Made by a program: the position numbers and the translations under genes. From contig JASMTQ010000044.1 of NCBI GenBank assembly GCA_041694275.1, positions 1-8,979 on the forward strand: a stretch of DNA of 8,979 nt, given 5' to 3'. The notes under the pieces are model-generated. The model was not told the DNA's origin and did not search any database. It saw nothing but the letters and a program-made list of their open reading frames with translations. The stretch is from M55B118 sp041694275. Its GTDB lineage: Bacteria > Bacillota_I > Bacilli_A > Izemoplasmatales > Izemoplasmataceae. Shown here in pieces: positions 5,977-8,979 of this stretch (its first letter is position 1; each line of letters starts with the position of its first letter).

Positions 5977-7098
5977 TTATTCGATGTTCCATTTGAATTT
6001 CGGACGGGATTTGATGGAATCTGCGCGCATGCGGACGAGTGTGTTGATGCGTCTTTCCGCGAGCTGGTTGGCGGCTTTGTAGGTCGGAATGTTTTCTTCT
6101 TCGTGGATTTTGAAGATATCCATGAGTCTGTCATAAATGCCATCAGTCGTCTGTATTGCAGAAGGCTCGTGGTAGCCGATCATCTCATGGTAGACGTTGA
6201 TGACGCCACCGGCGTTGATGACGAAGTCAGGTGCATAGAGAATGTCTTTGTCTTCAAGCATCTTGCCGTGTTTGCATTCGTCTTTCAGGACGTTGTTGGC
6301 GGCCCCTGCAATAACACTGGTACGTAGTTGTGGAATGGTTTCGTCGTTTAGCACGGCACCGATTGCGTTTGGTGAGAAGACATCGCACTTTTTACCGTAT
6401 ATTTCATCGGGTTCGACATAAATTGCAAGGGGGAAGTGCTGTTTGAATTTTTTGATGTTGTCTTCGTTGATGTCGGTGAAATAAATACGTCTCAGATCCT
6501 CTTTTTTGAGATACTGAGCCATTTCCTGAACCACTGATCCAACGCCCTGAAAAGCAATGGTAAGGTTGGTTAGATCATCCTGTTCGAGCTTGTGCTTGAC
6601 GGCGGCTTTCATGCCGACGTAAACACCTCTGGCAGTCAAAATCGTGGTGCTTCCTGCACCTTTTCTGAGCCCGCCTGATACGTAGTCCGTTTCTCTGTCC
6701 ATGAACTCACAGTCTTTTAAGGTGATGTTCATGTCCTGACCGGTATAGACACGGCCTTGAAGGCTCTGGATATAGCGTCCGTAAGCACGGAAGAACTCTT
6801 CGCTTTTGACTTTTTTGGGATCCCCGATGATGACGGTTTTGCATCCGCCGATATCAAGACCAGCGGCTGCATTTTTGTAAGTCATCCCACGCGCAAGACG
6901 TGTAACGTCGTAAAGGGCATCTTCTTCACAAGCGTAGTTATAAAGCCTTGTACCTCCGCAAGATGGCCCTAGACGGGTATCGTGAATGCAGGTGATGCCT
7001 TTGAGTCCGGTTTCCTTGTTGTGAAAATAGATGACCTGTTCAAAACCGTCGTTGCTGTAGGTGAAGATATCATTCGTTTTTTCCTGGTTCTCTTTCAT
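5977..7098 (-). CDS. bcd: Leucine/branched-chain amino acid dehydrogenase (Glu/Leu/Phe/Val dehydrogenase family)
   Basis: NAD-dependent oxidative deamination of Leu, Val or Ile to the 2-oxo acid is the likely reaction. With the ATG at 7098 as start (373 residues), the N-terminal catalytic domain shows GPSCGGTR, then RLARGMTYKNAAAGLDIG with Lys75, Lys87 in GGCKTVIIGDP, and Asp122 in YTGQDMN, matching the two lysines and the aspartate of leucine dehydrogenase. The C-terminal Rossmann domain has the dinucleotide loop QGVGSVV (184-190), an acidic residue after β2 (FTDIN), and YAPDFVINAGGVINV. The ATG at 7098 has AAGGAG 8 nt upstream; an in-frame GTG at 7104 is too close (2 nt) to that site. One oddity is Cys86 in GGCK, where relatives have GGGK. 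Phenylalanine or valine dehydrogenase activity is possible, since this family's specificity rests on few residues. It sits between ptb and pckA in a five-gene operon. Confidence 0.9.
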   Translation of the reverse strand: MKENQEKTNDIFTYSNDGFEQVIYFHNKETGLKGITCIHDTRLGPSCGGTRLYNYACEEDALYDVTRLARGMTYKNAAAGLDIGGCKTVIIGDPKKVKSEEFFRAYGRYIQSLQGRVYTGQDMNITLKDCEFMDRETDYVSGGLRKGAGSTTILTARGVYVGMKAAVKHKLEQDDLTNLTIAFQGVGSVVQEMAQYLKKEDLRRIYFTDINEDNIKKFKQHFPLAIYVEPDEIYGKKCDVFSPNAIGAVLNDETIPQLRTSVIAGAANNVLKDECKHGKMLEDKDILYAPDFVINAGGVINVYHEMIGYHEPSAIQTTDGIYDRLMDIFKIHEEENIPTYKAANQLAERRINTLVRMRADSIKSRPKFKWNIE

Positions 7099-7120
7099 AC
7101 GCACAACTCCTTAAGAAATT

Positions 7121-8014
7121 TTATTTTATGGCGGCAATAAGTGCAGCCAGAGCAATCGAATGGAATTTTGTTTCAAAGGAATCGGCTCTTGAGGTGAGCA
7201 CGATTGGATGGGTGGCGCCCATGATGACGCTTGCGCTTTTCGCTTCACTTAGAAACATCATGGATTTGTAAAAGATATTGCCTGCTTCAATCATCGGCAT
7301 CAGGAGAATGTCCGCATTACCGGCCATGGGAGAAGTGATGCCCTTGTGCTTGGCGGCTTCCTTGTCAATGGCGTTATCCAGTGCGAACGGGCCGTCGACA
7401 GTCGCAAAGTCAAAAAACTCTTTTTTGAGGGTTTCCGCGTCTAATGTAGCCTGCATCTTGTCGTTGACCTTTTCAACGGCCGCAAGAACGGCGACGTTCG
7501 CATTGTCAATCCCGAGCGCTTTCGTGACTTCCACGGCGTTTTCAATGATTTCTTTTTTGATTGAAACGTCCGGGGCGATGTTCATCGCGCCGTCACTCAT
7601 CGTTATGAGTTTGTGGTAGTGCGGGTTTTCGATGACACTTACGTGAGAAAGGCGGTTTTTGCTTCTGAGACCGAAGTCTTTTGAAAGTGCGGCACGAAGA
7701 ATGATCGACGTATCGACAAGGCCTTTCATCAGAATGGCGTCTTTGGACTTTGACACGCGTTTTACGGCTTCTTCAGATGCTTTCACTTTGTCTTCAATAT
7801 CTACGATTTCGTAGTCCGATTCGTTCATGTTGAGACTTTGCATCGTCTTTAAAAGTGCCTTTTTGTCATCAATCAGAACCGCGTTTACGATGTCTTCGTC
7901 ACTCGCGGCCTTGATGGCTTTAAGGACGTGTTCGTCGTTGGCTTTCGCGATTACGAGGGTCTTGGTTTTGAGCGTTTGAGCTTCTTTTAGAATGTCTGCG
8001 ATCGAATTCAGCAT
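7121..8014 (-). CDS. ptb: Phosphate butyryltransferase
   Basis: Converts butyryl-CoA or branched acyl-CoA plus phosphate to acyl-phosphate and CoA, feeding the kinase encoded just upstream. The 297-residue protein matches Ptb throughout: LMKGLVDTSIILRAAL (95-110), RLSHVSVIE (121-129), ITMSDGAMNIAPD (137-149), VAVLAAVEKVNDKMQATLDA (174-193), VDGPFALDNAI (206-216), AGNADILLMPMIEAGNIFYK (231-250) and IVLTSRADS (271-279). These are the conserved blocks of the PTA/PTB fold, and the length is normal (about 300). I choose the ATG at 8014 because AGGAG, overlapping the buk stop codon (TAGGAG), lies 7 nt before it. An in-frame ATG at 8032 would add six residues and has no ribosome binding site. Alternatives: a Pta-like phosphotransacetylase, considered less likely because of the pairing with buk. 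Confidence 0.93.
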   Translation of the reverse strand: MLNSIADILKEAQTLKTKTLVIAKANDEHVLKAIKAASDEDIVNAVLIDDKKALLKTMQSLNMNESDYEIVDIEDKVKASEEAVKRVSKSKDAILMKGLVDTSIILRAALSKDFGLRSKNRLSHVSVIENPHYHKLITMSDGAMNIAPDVSIKKEIIENAVEVTKALGIDNANVAVLAAVEKVNDKMQATLDAETLKKEFFDFATVDGPFALDNAIDKEAAKHKGITSPMAGNADILLMPMIEAGNIFYKSMMFLSEAKSASVIMGATHPIVLTSRADSFETKFHSIALAALIAAIK

Positions 8015-8024
8015 GGTTGGTCTC

Positions 8025-8979
8025 CTATTCATAGGTTTTGGCGTTTTCCTCGCCTTTTAATACTCTTTGGGCCCCTTCGGCGAGTGCTTTCATTTCGTCC
8101 TCACCAGGGTAAACTCTCATAGGTGCGATGAAACTCGTCTTTCTTTTAAGTTCATCAATCAGATATTTGTCGTAGGCAAGTCCACCGGTGATGACGATGG
8201 CGTCAACGTCGCCTTCAAGGACAGTAGCGCCAGCGCCGATTTCCTTGGCAATCTGATAGATCATCACATCATAGATGAACTTGGCCTGCTGGTCACCTTG
8301 TTTAATCCTCTTTTCAACTTCAGCTCCGTCATTGGTGCCGAGGTAGGCTACAAGTCCGCCCTGACCGTAGTTTTTCTTTTTCATCTCTTCAAGGGTGTAT
8401 TTCCCACTGAAGGCCATCTTGTAAAGCGGCCCTACAGGGAGACTCCCCGTTCTCTCAGGAGACATCGGCCCGTCTCCATCAAGGGCGTTGTTCACATCGA
8501 TGACGCGGCCCTTTTTGTGGATGCCCACGGATATCCCACCGCCCAGGTGGGCGAGGATGAGATTGAGCGCTTTGTATGGTTTTTTCATATCACTAGCGGC
8601 CTTGTAGGCGACCGCTTTTTGATTGAGTGCATGAAAAAGACTTGCACGTTTGATTTCTGGCATGCCCGTGTAGCGCGCAAGGGCGTGCATTTCATCGACC
8701 GCTACAGGGTCCACGATGTAGCTAGGAATGCCCTGTTCATCACCGATGTCTTTGGCGATGACGCAGCCGAGGTTTGAGGCGTGTTCGCCTCTTGGGGCGT
8801 TTCTCATATAGTCAATCATGGCATCGTTGACGGCGTAGGTTCCGCTTTCAAGAGGCTTTAACATGCCCCCGCGTCCCACCACCGCATCAAGCGATGAGAG
8901 ATCAATCTTTTCTTCTTTGAGTTTGTTCAAAATGGTGATTTTTCTGAAGTCTTCCTGGTCGATGACGGTATCGTATTTG
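8025..8979 (-). CDS. buk: Butyrate kinase, 5' end outside the window
   Basis: Makes ATP from butyryl-phosphate or branched acyl-phosphate and ADP, releasing the free acid. The reading frame stays open to the window edge, giving 317 visible residues out of about 355 usual; the missing ~38 should include the N-terminal phosphate motif (INPGSTSTK-like). The visible part follows Buk closely: KYDTVIDQEDFRKITIL at the edge, VVGRGGMLKPLESGTYAVND, RGEHASNLGC, SLFHALNQKAVAYKA, LAHLGGGISVG, VIDVNNALDGDGPMSPERTG, GGLVAYLGTND and VITGGLAYDKYLIDEL, all typical of the acetokinase (ASKHA) fold. A TTG at 8930 could be mistaken for a start, but the family homology continues upstream of it. The stop (TAG, 8025-8027) is 10 nt before the ptb ATG. 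It is the first gene visible in the operon; the promoter and any earlier genes are outside the window. Confidence 0.93.
   Translation of the reverse strand, partial: KYDTVIDQEDFRKITILNKLKEEKIDLSSLDAVVGRGGMLKPLESGTYAVNDAMIDYMRNAPRGEHASNLGCVIAKDIGDEQGIPSYIVDPVAVDEMHALARYTGMPEIKRASLFHALNQKAVAYKAASDMKKPYKALNLILAHLGGGISVGIHKKGRVIDVNNALDGDGPMSPERTGSLPVGPLYKMAFSGKYTLEEMKKKNYGQGGLVAYLGTNDGAEVEKRIKQGDQQAKFIYDVMIYQIAKEIGAGATVLEGDVDAIVITGGLAYDKYLIDELKRKTSFIAPMRVYPGEDEMKALAEGAQRVLKGEENAKTYE

Noticed and set aside
5517..5996. 159-codon open frame on the plus strand opposite pckA
   Set aside because: Antisense to the conserved carboxykinase gene and without motif; treated as a shadow frame, as are the shorter plus-strand frames across 3223-7619.
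8015..8032. Six-residue N-terminal extension of Ptb (ATG at 8032)
   Set aside because: No ribosome binding site precedes that ATG, while AGGAG stands 7 nt before the ATG at 8014.
8067..8777. 236-codon open frame on the plus strand opposite buk
   Set aside because: It lies wholly antisense to a clearly conserved butyrate kinase; its protein has no recognisable family features. It is a by-product of the codon bias of the real gene.
8928..8930. TTG at 8930 as start of butyrate kinase
   Set aside because: Sixteen further codons upstream to the window edge continue the family's sequence, so the gene simply runs out of the window.
1..8979. Mycoplasma-type code (TGA = Trp)
   Set aside because: All the genes are open without internal TGA, Trp is encoded by TGG (for example in the ATPase and PckA), and pckA ends with TGA in the overlap with the next start.
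1..8979. CRISPR array, insertion sequence, phage or defence genes
   Set aside because: No spaced repeats, transposase motifs or terminal inverted repeats were seen; gene content is metabolic and transport-related.

Overview
The window reads as chromosomal DNA from a Bacillota-type bacterium, possibly on the Mollicutes side (Acholeplasma/Izemoplasma-like); this placement is an inference from gene content and style. The genes have strong AGGAGG-type ribosome binding sites, T-rich hairpin terminators, sigma-A-like promoters, and frequent TTG and GTG starts. Trp is written TGG and no gene has an internal TGA, so the standard bacterial code (11) fits and the TGA=Trp code of mycoplasmas does not. 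Hand counts on two sample lines gave 40% (within the GNAT gene) and 50% GC (within pckA).

Left part, plus strand (1-3033): the last ~47 codons of an unidentified basic protein, ending at a rho-independent terminator; a stand-alone GNAT N-acetyltransferase (232-747) with its own extended -10 promoter and terminator; then a two-gene ABC exporter (ATPase 882-1784, permease 1771-3033). The exporter has a near-consensus promoter whose -10 box overlaps a perfect 21-bp palindrome, a likely repressor operator. The permease carries a strikingly acidic extracytoplasmic domain. The pair resembles the NatAB/YhaQP group of ABC-2 exporters.

Right part, minus strand (3094-8979): a tightly packed operon transcribed right to left, in the order buk (5' end outside the window) - ptb - leucine/branched-chain amino acid dehydrogenase - ATP-type PEP carboxykinase - class I aminotransferase. 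Gaps are about 10 to 22 nt and the last pair overlaps by 4 nt. The exporter and this operon converge on one A-tract/T-tract hairpin (about 3037-3077) that can terminate both.

Working together, the dehydrogenase would deaminate branched-chain amino acids to 2-oxo acids and NADH. An oxo-acid dehydrogenase or ferredoxin oxidoreductase not seen here would make acyl-CoA, and Ptb plus Buk would turn acyl-CoA into a free acid and ATP. The aminotransferase and PckA would connect aspartate/oxaloacetate to PEP. The window therefore looks like an amino-acid fermentation and anaplerosis module. Co-transcription of pckA and an aspartate-type aminotransferase with ptb/buk/bcd is the most interesting context here, together with the divergent active-site surroundings of PckA and the palindromic operator. 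I saw no transposon, CRISPR array, phage gene, tRNA or rRNA.
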